Of a DNA stretch of 64,000 bases, positions 27,340 through 37,019 are shown piece after piece (the stretch's first letter is position 1; every line of letters begins with the position of its first letter). Source of the stretch: G964020055 sp964020055 (GTDB lineage: Bacteria > Pseudomonadota > Alphaproteobacteria > WRAU01 > Hepatincolaceae). Location of the stretch: positions 434,001 to 498,000 of the forward strand of contig OZ026533.1 of the NCBI GenBank assembly GCA_964020055.1. The letters are read 5' to 3'. A program made the position numbers and the translations under genes. Below the pieces are notes generated by a model, which was not told where the DNA came from, did no database searches, and was given only the letters and a program-made list of their open reading frames with translations.

Positions 27340-29478
27340 TTAATTAACCTCTATTATTGCTTTTTCTACAAAAAATTGTGTTGTTAAGTCATCAATAATT
27401 TCATTAACTTCAGATATATTTAATACTTCAATAATTAGTATAAAGATATTATCTAAATGAATATTATTTTCTTGTTGAGTAAAAGATTTTTTATTATGGC
27501 TTAACTTCACAACAATAAGACCATTGTCATTAATATACTGTGAAATATCTTTGAAAGAACCATTTTCTATCAAGCTTATTTTTATTTTAGCTAAATAAGT
27601 AGAATAGTTTTTTTTAGTCCATTTCACAGCTACAGTTGAAAACTCAGATGAATATGAAGAACACACTAAACTACAATCAGCATGGTGAATATCAATAGAA
27701 TTATTAGGTATAACAAGACCTATAATAGGATCTCCATAACAGCAATAACAGCATTGAGCAACTCTAAGAGAATGAGATTTTAACTTATTATTATCTATAT
27801 TCTTCAATTCTACTGAAGAACACTGTTTAATTTCATTATTTGCAGAAGAATTCATCAAAGGAAACAATTTTTTTAATACATTTTCTATTTGTATTTTATT
27901 TTCTACCAACTGTTGATAAAACATATGTTCATTTTTAAGATTTAAAGCATCCAATATTTGTCTTATCAAACCTGGATAAAAATACAATTTTCTTTTATCA
28001 AACATATAATGCAATATAGCTAATGCTTGCTCTTTAATTTTCTTACTTGATTTATAGTTATAATGTTTTCTTATAGATATTTTAGCTATCCCTGTTTGAA
28101 CATAATTTAACCATATCATTTGTGGTTCTTGTTCAGCACTTGTGAAAACTTCAACTTTTTGTCCTGTTTTAAGCTTATAATGTAAAGGTTGAATAGCACC
28201 ATTAACTAGTACTTTTACACAATGATTACCTATATCTGAATGAATATTATAAGCAAAATCAAGTGCAGTTGCTCCTTCTGGAAGAGTTATTAACTCACCT
28301 TTTGGAGTAAATACAAAAATTTCATCTCTAAACAGCTCTAATTTAGAATATTCAAATATATCAGCTAATTGTACATTACTATGATTTATAAGATTAGAAA
28401 AGTTTTCTAACCACGAATAAACATCTTGTTTTCCTTCTGCCTGATTTTTGTAATTCCAATGTGAAGCAATACCTAAATTAGCAAACTTATCCATTTCTTC
28501 AGTTCTAATTTGTACTTCTGCTAAAAGATCAGCTTTTATCATAAGAGTACTATGGATAGATTTATAGCCATTTTTTTTAGGAGTACTAATATAGTCTTTG
28601 AATTTCTTAAAATAAGCAGAATAATTAGTGTGTATTAGTCCTATGATTTTATAACAATTCTCTACACTATCAGTTACAATTCTAAATGCAAATAAATCTT
28701 TAATATCATAAAAAGAATTTTTTCCTTTTATAACTTTTTGCCAGGTTGAATAAGGAGATTTAACCCTATTTTCTAATTTAATAATAGGAATTTCTTCAGT
28801 TTTTAATAAGTCCTGTATTTTATTTATAAAACCTGCTAAAGCTTCTCCATATACACCATTTAAATAATCTAAATTCTGAATAATAACATCTCGAATTGCA
28901 GGTTCTAATACTTGGAAACATAAATCTTCTAATTCATCTTTTAATGCATGTAAAGATATTCTACCAGCTAGAGGGACATAAATATTTAATGTTTCTTCTG
29001 CTATACGTCTTTGTTTTTCTATTTTTGGAAGAAATTGGATAGTACGCATATTATCTAATCTATCAAACAGCTTAACTATAAGAACTCTTATATCTTTACT
29101 AGTTGCTAGCATAAACTTTCTGTAATTAGAAATTTGATTATCTTCAACTAACGATAAACGTAAAGATTGTAATTTGGTTAAACCTAATACTAATTGGTAA
29201 ACAGTTTCACCAAAAGTCTCAGAAATAAATTCAGCAGTAGCTCCTGTATCTTCTATTACATCATGTAATAAACCTGCAACAACAGTATCTGTATCAAATC
29301 CATATTCTAATAGTCCCTTAGCAACAGCTATAGGATGTGTAATGTAAGGTAAGTTAGATTTTCTTAATTGATTTTTATGAAAAGAATCAGCGACATAAAG
29401 AGCCTTGGTAACAATTTCTATATTTACCTTATTGCTATATTTTTCTATATATATTAAAAAGTCATCTAAATAATTCAT
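27340..29478 (-). CDS. Bifunctional (p)ppGpp synthetase/hydrolase, Rel/SpoT
   Basis: 712 residues. HD hydrolase domain at about 40-150 (THPIAVAKGLLEYGFDTDTV, LLHDVIEDTG), synthetase domain about 240-340 (FRIVTDSVENCY, TPKKNGYKSIHSTL), TGS domain about 380-445 (VFTPKGELITLPEGATALDF) and a C-terminal ACT-type region. Both hydrolase and synthetase motifs appear intact, so it can both make and destroy the alarmone. Alphaproteobacteria usually have one such Rel. It is transcribed with pdxJ and acpS downstream; rpoZ lies just upstream, as is common. Confidence 0.95.
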   Translation of the reverse strand: MNYLDDFLIYIEKYSNKVNIEIVTKALYVADSFHKNQLRKSNLPYITHPIAVAKGLLEYGFDTDTVVAGLLHDVIEDTGATAEFISETFGETVYQLVLGLTKLQSLRLSLVEDNQISNYRKFMLATSKDIRVLIVKLFDRLDNMRTIQFLPKIEKQRRIAEETLNIYVPLAGRISLHALKDELEDLCFQVLEPAIRDVIIQNLDYLNGVYGEALAGFINKIQDLLKTEEIPIIKLENRVKSPYSTWQKVIKGKNSFYDIKDLFAFRIVTDSVENCYKIIGLIHTNYSAYFKKFKDYISTPKKNGYKSIHSTLMIKADLLAEVQIRTEEMDKFANLGIASHWNYKNQAEGKQDVYSWLENFSNLINHSNVQLADIFEYSKLELFRDEIFVFTPKGELITLPEGATALDFAYNIHSDIGNHCVKVLVNGAIQPLHYKLKTGQKVEVFTSAEQEPQMIWLNYVQTGIAKISIRKHYNYKSSKKIKEQALAILHYMFDKRKLYFYPGLIRQILDALNLKNEHMFYQQLVENKIQIENVLKKLFPLMNSSANNEIKQCSSVELKNIDNNKLKSHSLRVAQCCYCCYGDPIIGLVIPNNSIDIHHADCSLVCSSYSSEFSTVAVKWTKKNYSTYLAKIKISLIENGSFKDISQYINDNGLIVVKLSHNKKSFTQQENNIHLDNIFILIIEVLNISEVNEIIDDLTTQFFVEKAIIEVN

Positions 29479-29525
29479 ACGCTAACATTTCTTAAAACAA
29501 GACTATTAATAAGTAAAATATATTG

Positions 29526-29888
29526 TTATAAGTCTTCTTCTGTACCTATTATGATGGAATCTTTTTCTGATATTTGTTCTTCTATACCTACCATAAATTC
29601 CGAATTCTGCAATTCTTCAAGCATATTATTGCTTACTTCTTCTTCATTTAAGTCTACAGTTTCTTGATTACCTAAAATACAACGATTTATAAGAGAAGAT
29701 TTTAAATCACTTATAGTAGATGGATTATTTATAACCTCTTTTAATGCTACAATATTATTTTTAGGCATATTTTTATTTATTTTTAATTTTTGAGACATTT
29801 GCATTTGATGTGCTTTTTCTACTGCAAACAGTATTAACTCAAAATGATTTATATCTTCTAAGCCTATGTTTTTCTCGTTATCACTCAT
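29526..29888 (-). CDS. rpoZ: RNA polymerase omega subunit
   Basis: 120 residues. The N-terminal half has the omega pattern: HFELILFAVEKAHQMQMSQK, then KNMPKNNIVALKEVIN. The Asp/Glu-rich second half is longer than the minimal omega. The subunit helps assemble RNA polymerase and takes part in ppGpp binding, which explains the adjacency to rel downstream (48 bases). The usual N-terminal RVTVEDC motif is modified here. The call is secure from pattern plus neighbourhood. Confidence 0.85.
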   Translation of the reverse strand: MSDNEKNIGLEDINHFELILFAVEKAHQMQMSQKLKINKNMPKNNIVALKEVINNPSTISDLKSSLINRCILGNQETVDLNEEEVSNNMLEELQNSEFMVGIEEQISEKDSIIIGTEEDL

Positions 29889-29988
29889 TATGAATAGCTA
29901 TCCTCTTTATTATTAAGTAACTAATGTATTTTATATTATATATCAAATCCAAGCAACACTAATCACAATAAACTATTTTAAATATAGT

Positions 29989-30468
29989 TTAAGTTTTTAT
30001 ATTATATTCTTTTATGGTTCTTGATTGTTCTCTTTTCCAATCTTTTTCTTTTATACTATGTCTTTTATCTACAGTATTTTTACCATTTGCTATTGCAATT
30101 TCTAGTTTGACTAAACCTTTGCTATTGAAATAAATTTTTAAAGGTACAGCTGTACAACCTTTCATACTAATTGCAGATATAATTTTATATATTTCAGACT
30201 TATGCAATAATAATTTTCTATTTCTTCTTTCATCATGACCAAAACGATTAGCAAAACTATAAGAAGCTATATGAGAATTTACTAATTCTAATTCACTATC
30301 GTTTAACTTTGCTATATAACTCTCTGAAATAGAGCATTTTCCTTGTCGCAAAGACTTTACTTCAGAACCTAATAAAGATATTCCAGCTTCAAATTTATCT
30401 AAAATAGTATAATCAAAAAAAGCTCTTTTATTATTAGATATGATTTTATATTGAGTGTTTTTATTCAT
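29989..30468 (-). CDS. smpB: SsrA-binding protein SmpB
   Basis: 159 residues. Landmarks: ISNNKRAFFDYTILDKFEAG, GTEVKSLRQGK-type motif (here GSEVKSLRQGKCSI), DPRRxRKLLLHK in the form DERRNRKLLLHK, and a basic C-terminal tail (SIKEKDWKREQSRTIKEY). SmpB brings tmRNA to stalled ribosomes. No ssrA gene was found in the window. A small A/T hairpin follows at about 29970-29990. Confidence 0.96.
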   Translation of the reverse strand: MNKNTQYKIISNNKRAFFDYTILDKFEAGISLLGSEVKSLRQGKCSISESYIAKLNDSELELVNSHIASYSFANRFGHDERRNRKLLLHKSEIYKIISAISMKGCTAVPLKIYFNSKGLVKLEIAIANGKNTVDKRHSIKEKDWKREQSRTIKEYNIKT

Positions 30469-30657
30469 ATTTTCTCATTAAGAACATTTTTACAATTTTT
30501 TTTATTTATAAAACTTAGTATAGTATAATATAAATATGTTTCTTGAAATTCACTAATACATTAGTATAAGCTCGAAAATGTTATTATAGAACAATAATAC
30601 TTTATATTAAAGTAGGAAAGTTAGCATAATTCTGTCAAAATAAGGGAAAAATAAAAA

Positions 30658-31158
30658 ATGTTTAAGTTTATAAAAAAATATTTCAATATTCCAGAGAATT
30701 TTTATAATAAAAAAAATATTCCTCTTATTTTAGCTACCCTTGGTGGTTTTGGTTATTCGAAAAAAGCACCTGGTACTGTTGGGTCTTTTGTAACCTTATT
30801 AATTATGTTGCCTATTGGATATATAAGTCATACACTATTTATCATTTTGGCTACTTTATCAATAATAATTGGCTTTTATGTATCTGAAAAAGCTTATTCA
30901 GAAGAGGATCCAGACCCTTCACATGTTGTTATTGATGAATTTGCAGGAATGGCAATTTCTTTGATACTTGTTCAAAATAATTTATTTTTAGGTATAATAG
31001 CTTTTATTTTATTTCGTATATTAGATATCAAAAAACCTTGGATTATTGGAATGGCTGAAAAATTTTTTCCAAGAGGATCTGGTATAATGATGGACGATAT
31101 TATTGCAGGATTTATAACTATGATTATAGTAACTGCTTTATCTATTGCTATTAATTAG
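30658..31158 (+). CDS. pgpA: Phosphatidylglycerophosphatase A
   Basis: 166 residues. Motifs TLGGFGYSKKAPGTVGSF at the start, DPSHVVIDEFAGM and a GSGIMMDDIIAG motif near the end, with three to four membrane segments between. It dephosphorylates phosphatidylglycerol phosphate to phosphatidylglycerol in the inner membrane; cdsA in this window makes the upstream CDP-diacylglycerol. The ATG follows a weak AAGGGAAA site. Confidence 0.94.
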   Translation: MFKFIKKYFNIPENFYNKKNIPLILATLGGFGYSKKAPGTVGSFVTLLIMLPIGYISHTLFIILATLSIIIGFYVSEKAYSEEDPDPSHVVIDEFAGMAISLILVQNNLFLGIIAFILFRILDIKKPWIIGMAEKFFPRGSGIMMDDIIAGFITMIIVTALSIAIN

Positions 31159-31323
31159 TAATTAAAAAATATTTTTTTGCTAAACACAAGCATACGTAAT
31201 ATTATCATATCATAAAAATTAAAATCTAAACCTATTCTTTTAGTTTGCTATCAATATAATTTTTATGAAATAATTATAGTGTATAATTATTATCATTAAT
31301 AATTATAAAATAAGGTTTAAAAT

Positions 31324-32232
31324 ATGGCTATTATTGTAATTGGAATACTAGTTTTTGTATTAATAGTACTAATTCCTAGTACTATGGTGATCACAAAACA
31401 AAAAACTGTAAAAATTGTTGAACAATTTGGAAGATATGTTTCTACTAAAACTCCTGGAATTTCTTTAAAACTACCAACCCCATTTCAAACTGTTGCTGCA
31501 ACTATAGATATGAATATAGTTTCTTTGAAAGAAAAATTAGAATTAAAAACTAAAGACAACTTATTCATAACATATCCGGTTGCATTACAGATACAAGTTT
31601 TAGATCCTGTTAAAGCTTGTTATGAACTTGATGATCCATCATCTCAAATATTATCTTTTGTTGGTAGCTTTATTCGTTCTGAAGCTGGAAAACATAATTT
31701 TATTGAGCTTTATGGATTAAAAAATGAATTGGAAGATGAAGTTATAAAATGTTTAGGTCCTAAAATGGCTGATTTTGGATGGCAGATTAAAGCTGTCTTA
31801 GTAGACGAACCAATTCCATCTAAAGAAGTTCGTAAATCTTACGATGCAGTTAGTGAATCTTTAAGAAATTTAGAAGCTGCAAAAAACAATGCTGAAGCAA
31901 CTAAAGTTTCTTTGATTGCTGAAGCTGAAGCTCAAAAAGAGGCAAAAAAACTTTATGGAGAAGGAATTTCTGCACAAAGAGATGCTATTGCAACTGGATT
32001 TTCAGATTCCATAAATAAACTTGCTTCTTCAATGAATACCACATCTGAACTTGCAGCTGCGTATTTAGTACAAATGACAAAGTTCGATACAATAAGAGAT
32101 TCTTCACTTAATGGTTCACTTATAATTACAGATGTGCAATCTAATTTCGAATTAAATAATACTTTGAACTTGCAAAATACTTTCAAACAATTTCTTAGAG
32201 AAAAAACAGAAACCAAGGTAAATACTAAATAA
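31324..32232 (+). CDS. SPFH/Band 7 (paraslipin-like) membrane protein
   Basis: 302 residues. A single N-terminal membrane segment (3-21, IIVIGILVFVLIVLIPSTMV), then the band 7 domain (QKTVKIVEQFGRYVSTKTPG to about 180) and an Ala/Glu/Lys-rich coiled coil (AAKNNAEATKVSLIAEAEAQ). These proteins form oligomers in membrane microdomains and usually partner with a membrane protease (NfeD or FtsH/HflKC). No nfeD partner is adjacent, so the role is unclear. AAGG precedes the ATG; convergent to the lipoprotein gene with a shared terminator. Confidence 0.85.
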   Translation: MAIIVIGILVFVLIVLIPSTMVITKQKTVKIVEQFGRYVSTKTPGISLKLPTPFQTVAATIDMNIVSLKEKLELKTKDNLFITYPVALQIQVLDPVKACYELDDPSSQILSFVGSFIRSEAGKHNFIELYGLKNELEDEVIKCLGPKMADFGWQIKAVLVDEPIPSKEVRKSYDAVSESLRNLEAAKNNAEATKVSLIAEAEAQKEAKKLYGEGISAQRDAIATGFSDSINKLASSMNTTSELAAAYLVQMTKFDTIRDSSLNGSLIITDVQSNFELNNTLNLQNTFKQFLREKTETKVNTK

Positions 32233-32246
32233 ATTTACTAATTAAT

Positions 32247-32278
32247 AAAAAAAAGAGTAGTTTTCTACTCTTTTTTTT
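32247..32278. terminator. Bidirectional terminator
   Basis: AAAAAAAAGAGTAG (32247-32260) pairs with CTACTCTTTTTTTT (32265-32278), loop TTTT. T-runs on both strands; it lies between convergent genes and overlaps the lipoprotein stop. Confidence 0.85.
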
Positions 32279-32909
32279 ACTTGGTTAAAAATTCTTCTAG
32301 CACAGGATTATTAGGTTGAGCTTCTCCAATATCAAACTCATAACCACAATCTAAAATGATAACTTTTTTCAAATGCTTGGTTTTCAATAATGTATCGTTA
32401 TATATTCTATATAATTTCCAATTATATTTAGAAACACCTCGATCAGTTACATCAGTTAAAATTAATTTATTATTTTTGTAATAAGCTATATAGGTATCTT
32501 TACCATTTTCATCTACATTAGAGGTCTTTATAAAAGGAATATCTACTAGTATCAAGTTAGAGTAATTTCCATCTTCTGCTTTCTCGATTTTTAATAAAAA
32601 ACCATGATCAGTAAATTCGAAAAATTTAGATATTAAAGAATTTTCTATATATTTTTTATTGCCATAATATTTATCATAATTATTTACAATATTTGTTGCG
32701 TTATATATTCCTGCAACCTTAAATTTTACTATTTCTTGTCCATCATTACTAATTTGTGTTTCTTCAATTCCTAGAGGATGACAATTACGCATTTTATTAG
32801 GTGTTATATTTATATTCTTTGTTGTTTTATCAACAGATACAGTTTTTTCTGTAAGATCACAGCTTGAAAGTATACATACAGCTAATAAGCAAATACCTAG
32901 CTTTCTCAT
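32277..32909 (-). CDS. Lipoprotein of unknown function
   Basis: 210 residues. Type II signal peptide (KLGICLLAVCILSSC) with lipobox LSSC, so Cys18 would be lipidated. The mature part is Asn/Lys/Asp-rich with beta-type patterning and no family that I recognise. Residue 2 after the Cys is Asp (CDL), which in enterobacteria retains lipoproteins in the inner membrane; whether that rule holds here is unknown. It stands alone between convergent and co-directional neighbours. Confidence 0.7.
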   Translation of the reverse strand: MRKLGICLLAVCILSSCDLTEKTVSVDKTTKNINITPNKMRNCHPLGIEETQISNDGQEIVKFKVAGIYNATNIVNNYDKYYGNKKYIENSLISKFFEFTDHGFLLKIEKAEDGNYSNLILVDIPFIKTSNVDENGKDTYIAYYKNNKLILTDVTDRGVSKYNWKLYRIYNDTLLKTKHLKKVIILDCGYEFDIGEAQPNNPVLEEFLTK

Positions 32910-33020
32910 ATCATGACCTCCTTTTCTACTTATTATAAATACTATACATAATTACTATAACACAAATCAGTATAAGCAATTTAGTTATTTAAAATAGTAA
33001 ATAAAACTTGTAACTGTATT

Positions 33021-33060
33021 ATAATAAAAAAGGTACTGAAATCAGTACCTTTTTTATTAT
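33021..33060 (-). terminator. Terminator after cdsA
   Basis: A 19-bp perfect stem (33021-33039 with 33042-33060, core GGTACTGA/TCAGTACC) with A/T flanks. It lies 24 bases beyond the cdsA stop and ends the rpsB-cdsA transcript. In many relatives dxr, rseP and bamA follow; here the operon ends. Confidence 0.9.
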
Positions 33061-33083
33061 AATGTTACAATCATTATTATAGA

Positions 33084-33932
33084 TTAGAAAAGAATATTTT
33101 TACCAATCATAAACGTTATTACTGCAATATATAGATTCACCATAACAAGAGCATCTATTCTATCTAATACCCCTCCATGGCCTGGAATTATATTAGATGT
33201 GTCTTTGATTTTCAAATATCTTTTACAAGCAGATTCTAACATGTCACCTAAATGAGCAAAAAAGGCTATAAATAATCCTACCATCATTAAAATTAATTCG
33301 TTGTTATTATCATATAATACAGCAAATATATATCCTAAAATCATAGTAGAAATAGAAGCTGCAATAAATCCTGACCAACTTTTACCAGGACTTACTTTAG
33401 GTAATATTTTTTTTCCGCCTATTAAAGAACCAAATATATATGCTGAAATATCACTTACAACGGTTCCAAGAAAAGCTAGTATTAATAAAGAATTACCAAA
33501 TGTAGATAAATATGCCATAGATGCCATAGTAACAGATAAATAAAAAGTTCCCATTGTAAACCATAAAGGTCTATTTAAATATTCTGGAATAACAATAATA
33601 TCTTCATGTTTAGTTCTTATATTAGTGATAAAATACACAAAATAAATACCAAATATTATAATTAAGAAACCTAACATATAATATTTCATCATCACACATA
33701 TACTAGATAATGCAATTACTGTGACAAGAGACATACCATCTATACCAAATGACCATCTTCCGCATATATGAGCCCATTCATAACCAGATAGCATTATTAT
33801 TACTAATAACAATATAAAGTATAAGAAACCTCCTGCATACAAAGAATATAAGACAGGTGGTAATAAAATAATTGTAGATAGTGTTCTTAACCAAAAATTA
33901 GATATTTTTGTATTATCAGATGAATTTAACAT
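33084..33932 (-). CDS. cdsA: Phosphatidate cytidylyltransferase
   Basis: 282 residues with seven or eight membrane segments. The family signature is near the C-terminus (AHLGDMLESACKRYLKIKDT, then IPGHGGVLDRIDALV). It makes CDP-diacylglycerol for all phospholipids, including the pgpA route. Three bases after the uppS stop: same transcript. Complete. Confidence 0.94.
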   Translation of the reverse strand: MLNSSDNTKISNFWLRTLSTIILLPPVLYSLYAGGFLYFILLLVIIMLSGYEWAHICGRWSFGIDGMSLVTVIALSSICVMMKYYMLGFLIIIFGIYFVYFITNIRTKHEDIIVIPEYLNRPLWFTMGTFYLSVTMASMAYLSTFGNSLLILAFLGTVVSDISAYIFGSLIGGKKILPKVSPGKSWSGFIAASISTMILGYIFAVLYDNNNELILMMVGLFIAFFAHLGDMLESACKRYLKIKDTSNIIPGHGGVLDRIDALVMVNLYIAVITFMIGKNILF

Positions 33933-33935
33933 AAG

Positions 33936-34637
33936 TTATCTCCCTCTTCTTCTTTCTCTAGAATAAAAATCTTTTATAGCTTCTAAAAAATCTTCTTTTG
34001 TAAATTCTGGCCACATTTTTTCAGAAAAATATAATTCTGAATATGCTGACTGCCATAACAAGAAATTACTTAATCTTTTTTCTTTACCTGTTCTTATTAT
34101 CAAATCAGGATCTGGAATATCTTTACTATACAAGTTTTCTGTAAATATTTTCTCATCAATTTCAGAAGAAGATATTTTGCCCTCTTCGATATTTTTGACT
34201 ATCTTTTTTACTGATCTAAGAATTTCAGTTCTAGAACAATAGTTAATCAACATAATAACTGTTATTTTCGTAAAATTTTTAGTTTTATTTTGTAAGTTTA
34301 TAATTTTATTTGCTATACTTTCACCAAAACTCAGAAAATCTCCATGTGCTAAAAACTTTACTTCATTTTCAATAAAATAGTGTTCTTTAGATATTAAATA
34401 ATCTTCTAATATAGATTTTAAATAGTTAATTTCTATTTCTGATCTATTCCAATTTTCTGTAGAAAAAACAAAGCAAGTAAGATATTTTATATCATTTTTA
34501 ATTGCTTCTTCTACAATAGGTACCATGTTATCTGCACCTTTAGTATAGCCTGAAAAAACCTCTAAAGATCTTTTTTTAGCCCATCTCCTATTGCCATCCA
34601 TGATAATAGCAATATGACTTAACTTTTCTCCAGTCAC
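33936..34637 (-). CDS. uppS: Undecaprenyl diphosphate synthase
   Basis: 233 residues. Motifs IAIIMDGNRRWAKKRSLEVF, the catalytic Asp in MDGNRRW, ALTCFVFSTENWNRS-type strand (here YLTCFVFSTENWNRSEIE) and DPDLIIRTGKEKRLSNFLLW. It makes the C55 lipid carrier for peptidoglycan and LPS. Part of the rpsB-cdsA cluster. Confidence 0.95.
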   Translation of the reverse strand: MTGEKLSHIAIIMDGNRRWAKKRSLEVFSGYTKGADNMVPIVEEAIKNDIKYLTCFVFSTENWNRSEIEINYLKSILEDYLISKEHYFIENEVKFLAHGDFLSFGESIANKIINLQNKTKNFTKITVIMLINYCSRTEILRSVKKIVKNIEEGKISSSEIDEKIFTENLYSKDIPDPDLIIRTGKEKRLSNFLLWQSAYSELYFSEKMWPEFTKEDFLEAIKDFYSRERRRGR

Positions 34638-34646
34638 TATAGGCCT

Positions 34647-35210
34647 CTATACTTTTAAAATTTCTGCAGATTTAGTTTTTAAAATATTATCGATTTCATC
34701 TATATGATCTTTTACAACTTGTTCAAATTGCTTACTTTGTAAGTTATAATCATCTTCTGAAAACATACCTTGTTTCTTTGCATTATCAAGCTCTTTTAAA
34801 AAATCTCTTCTGTTATTTCTAATAGCAACTCTGTATTTTTCTGCAAATTGTTGAGCTTGTTTAACCAATGTTTTTCTTAATTCTTCAGTTATTTCTGGAA
34901 AATTCAATTTTATAATAAGCCCGTCTACAACTGGTGAAATACCAATATTTGCAGCTATAATAGCCTTTTCTATAGGAGTTAACATAGTTTTATCATAAAT
35001 TGAAATTTCTATTCTTCTTGGATGTGGTATAGAAATTGTTCCTAAAGCATTTAATTTTGTGGGTGCACCATAATAATCAACTAGTATTCTATCTAAAATT
35101 TGAGGATTTGCTCTTCCTGTACGCAAAGTACTTAAATCTTTATTAAATGCTACTATTGCTTTTTTTATAGCTTCTACACATTCTTTATTTAATTTTGATA
35201 TTTCTTCCAT
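34647..35210 (-). CDS. frr: Ribosome recycling factor
   Basis: 187 residues, all-helical with the beta/alpha head (VDYYGAPTKLNALGTISIPH, then RRIEISIYDKTML) and RVAIRNNRRDFLKELDNAKK. With EF-G it splits ribosomes after termination. Standard length and place after pyrH. Confidence 0.96.
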   Translation of the reverse strand: MEEISKLNKECVEAIKKAIVAFNKDLSTLRTGRANPQILDRILVDYYGAPTKLNALGTISIPHPRRIEISIYDKTMLTPIEKAIIAANIGISPVVDGLIIKLNFPEITEELRKTLVKQAQQFAEKYRVAIRNNRRDFLKELDNAKKQGMFSEDDYNLQSKQFEQVVKDHIDEIDNILKTKSAEILKV

Positions 35211-35250
35211 TTTACCTCAAAAGTAGTTTATTTAAAAGATTATGTTTGTA

Positions 35251-35967
35251 TTAAGAAATAATTATGCTTCCTATTTTCTTGTCTATCAAACTTAAGCGTA
35301 TGTTTTCTAAATTAGATAAATTAAATATTTTTATAGGTAAATTAACTTTTTCTGCTAATAATATAGCAACTGTATCCATTATTTCTAATCTTTGATCTAC
35401 AACCTCTCTATGAGATAGTTTATCTATTTTTTTAGCGTCTTTGAATATTTTAGGATCTTTATTATATACACCATCAACTTGAGTGCCTTTTAAAACTATA
35501 TCTGCTCCAATTTCCATGGCTCTTAAAACTGCTGATGTATCTGTAGAAAAATATGGATTAGAAATTCCACCTGAAAAAACAACAACCTTACCTTGTTTTT
35601 GTAATTCTATTGCTTTTTCTGCTGTATAGAAACTACCAACTTTTGGTATTTCTAAAGCAGATAACATAACAGCAGCAATGCCATTTTGATTCAAATAATC
35701 TTCAAGAGTGATAGCATTTATAACAGTAGCTAACATCCCAATATTATCTATTTTATGTCTAGATATGTTTAGATTTTTAGCATCTCTACCACGAATTATA
35801 TTACCCCCTCCTATAACTAAAGAGAGTTTTATATCCATATCAATTAATTTTTTTATTCCTTCAACTAGTTTTTGTAATTTTAAAGGACAAAAAAAAGTGC
35901 CTTTTTCACCTAATAAAGCTTCACCAGATAATTTTAATAAAACATTACTATAACTACAATTCACCAT
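35251..35967 (-). CDS. pyrH: Uridylate kinase
   Basis: 238 residues. Amino-acid kinase fold: LLKLSGEALLG at the start, VIGGGNIIRG, VFSGGISNPYFSTDTSAVLR and ADIVLKGTQVDGVYNKDPK. It phosphorylates UMP to UDP. Located between tsf and frr as usual. Confidence 0.96.
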   Translation of the reverse strand: MVNCSYSNVLLKLSGEALLGEKGTFFCPLKLQKLVEGIKKLIDMDIKLSLVIGGGNIIRGRDAKNLNISRHKIDNIGMLATVINAITLEDYLNQNGIAAVMLSALEIPKVGSFYTAEKAIELQKQGKVVVFSGGISNPYFSTDTSAVLRAMEIGADIVLKGTQVDGVYNKDPKIFKDAKKIDKLSHREVVDQRLEIMDTVAILLAEKVNLPIKIFNLSNLENIRLSLIDKKIGSIIIS

Positions 35968-36035
35968 AAAGAAACTCTTAACTATTTAACACACTATATT
36001 TAGTAATATAATTCTTGATAGAATATTTACTTAGA

Positions 36036-36938
36036 TTACGAAGTAATTTTTGCAACTTCAGCTGCAAAATCTTCTTCTTTTTTTTCTATACCTTCACCTA
36101 ATACGAAATAATGAAATTCTTTAACAGAAACACCATTTTCTTTAAGTATATCAGCAATTGTTTTATTATCATCCATAATAAAACTTTGGTTCAATAAACA
36201 AGAAGCTTCGTAGAATTTTCTTAATCTACCTTCCATCATTTTTTCTGCAACTTCTGCTGGTTTACCAGATTGCATAATTAAATCTTTTTGTATTTGTTTT
36301 TCTCTTTCTAAAACTTCTGGGTCTAAAGTTTCAGCTGATAAAGAAATAGGTTTCATTGCAGAAATATGCATAGCAATTTTATATGGAACTTTTTCATCTT
36401 TAGTTGGAGTACCATCTAATACTACTACAACACCAATTTTTCCTAAGCTATCTTGAGAAGCAATTTTATTGTGAATATATTTACCAACTACTGAATTTTC
36501 AATATTAACTTTATTAAATCTTCTAATAGTTAAGTTTTCCCCTATTATAGAAATATATTCAGATAAAGTTTGTTGTACTGTAGAACCATTTTCATATTCA
36601 GATGCTAATAATTCTTCTAAAGTGTTTACTTTGTTTAAAGCAATATCAGATACTTTTTTTACAAAATTAATAAACTTATCATTTTTAGCAACGAAATCTG
36701 TTTCAGAGTTAACTTCTAATAAAACAGCATTTTTGTCATTTGATACAACAGAAATAACACCATCTGCAGTTATTCTGCCTGATTTTTTAGCTGCAGAAGC
36801 TAAACCTTTTTTTCTTAAGAAATCGATTGCTTCTTCAATATTACCAGATGTTTCTTCTAAAGCTTTTTTACAATCACTCATACCGCTTCCTGTTCTTTCA
36901 CGAAGCTCTTTAATTGCATTAATATCTATTTTTGTCAT
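36036..36938 (-). CDS. tsf: Elongation factor Ts
   Basis: 300 residues. N-terminal UBA-like domain with IKELRERTGSGMSDCKKALE, then GNIEEAIDFLRKKG, and the core NSETDFVAKNDKFINF. It reloads EF-Tu with GTP. A 17-bp terminator-like stem between rpsB and tsf suggests partial readthrough sets its level. Confidence 0.96.
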   Translation of the reverse strand: MTKIDINAIKELRERTGSGMSDCKKALEETSGNIEEAIDFLRKKGLASAAKKSGRITADGVISVVSNDKNAVLLEVNSETDFVAKNDKFINFVKKVSDIALNKVNTLEELLASEYENGSTVQQTLSEYISIIGENLTIRRFNKVNIENSVVGKYIHNKIASQDSLGKIGVVVVLDGTPTKDEKVPYKIAMHISAMKPISLSAETLDPEVLEREKQIQKDLIMQSGKPAEVAEKMMEGRLRKFYEASCLLNQSFIMDDNKTIADILKENGVSVKEFHYFVLGEGIEKKEEDFAAEVAKITS

Positions 36939-36969
36939 TCTATCTACCTTTATTTTGTAGTATAACTAC

Positions 36970-37010
36970 ACAAATAAAGGAGCTATTAATAATATAGCTC
37001 CTTTATTTGT
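36970..37010 (-). terminator. rpsB-tsf intergenic terminator or attenuator
   Basis: ACAAATAAAGGAGCTAT (36970-36986) pairs perfectly with 36994-37010, 17 bp with a 7-base loop. It starts 10 bases after the rpsB stop. The T-run on the minus strand is interrupted, so it probably terminates only part of the transcripts. Confidence 0.75.
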
Positions 37011-37019
37011 ATAAAAATT

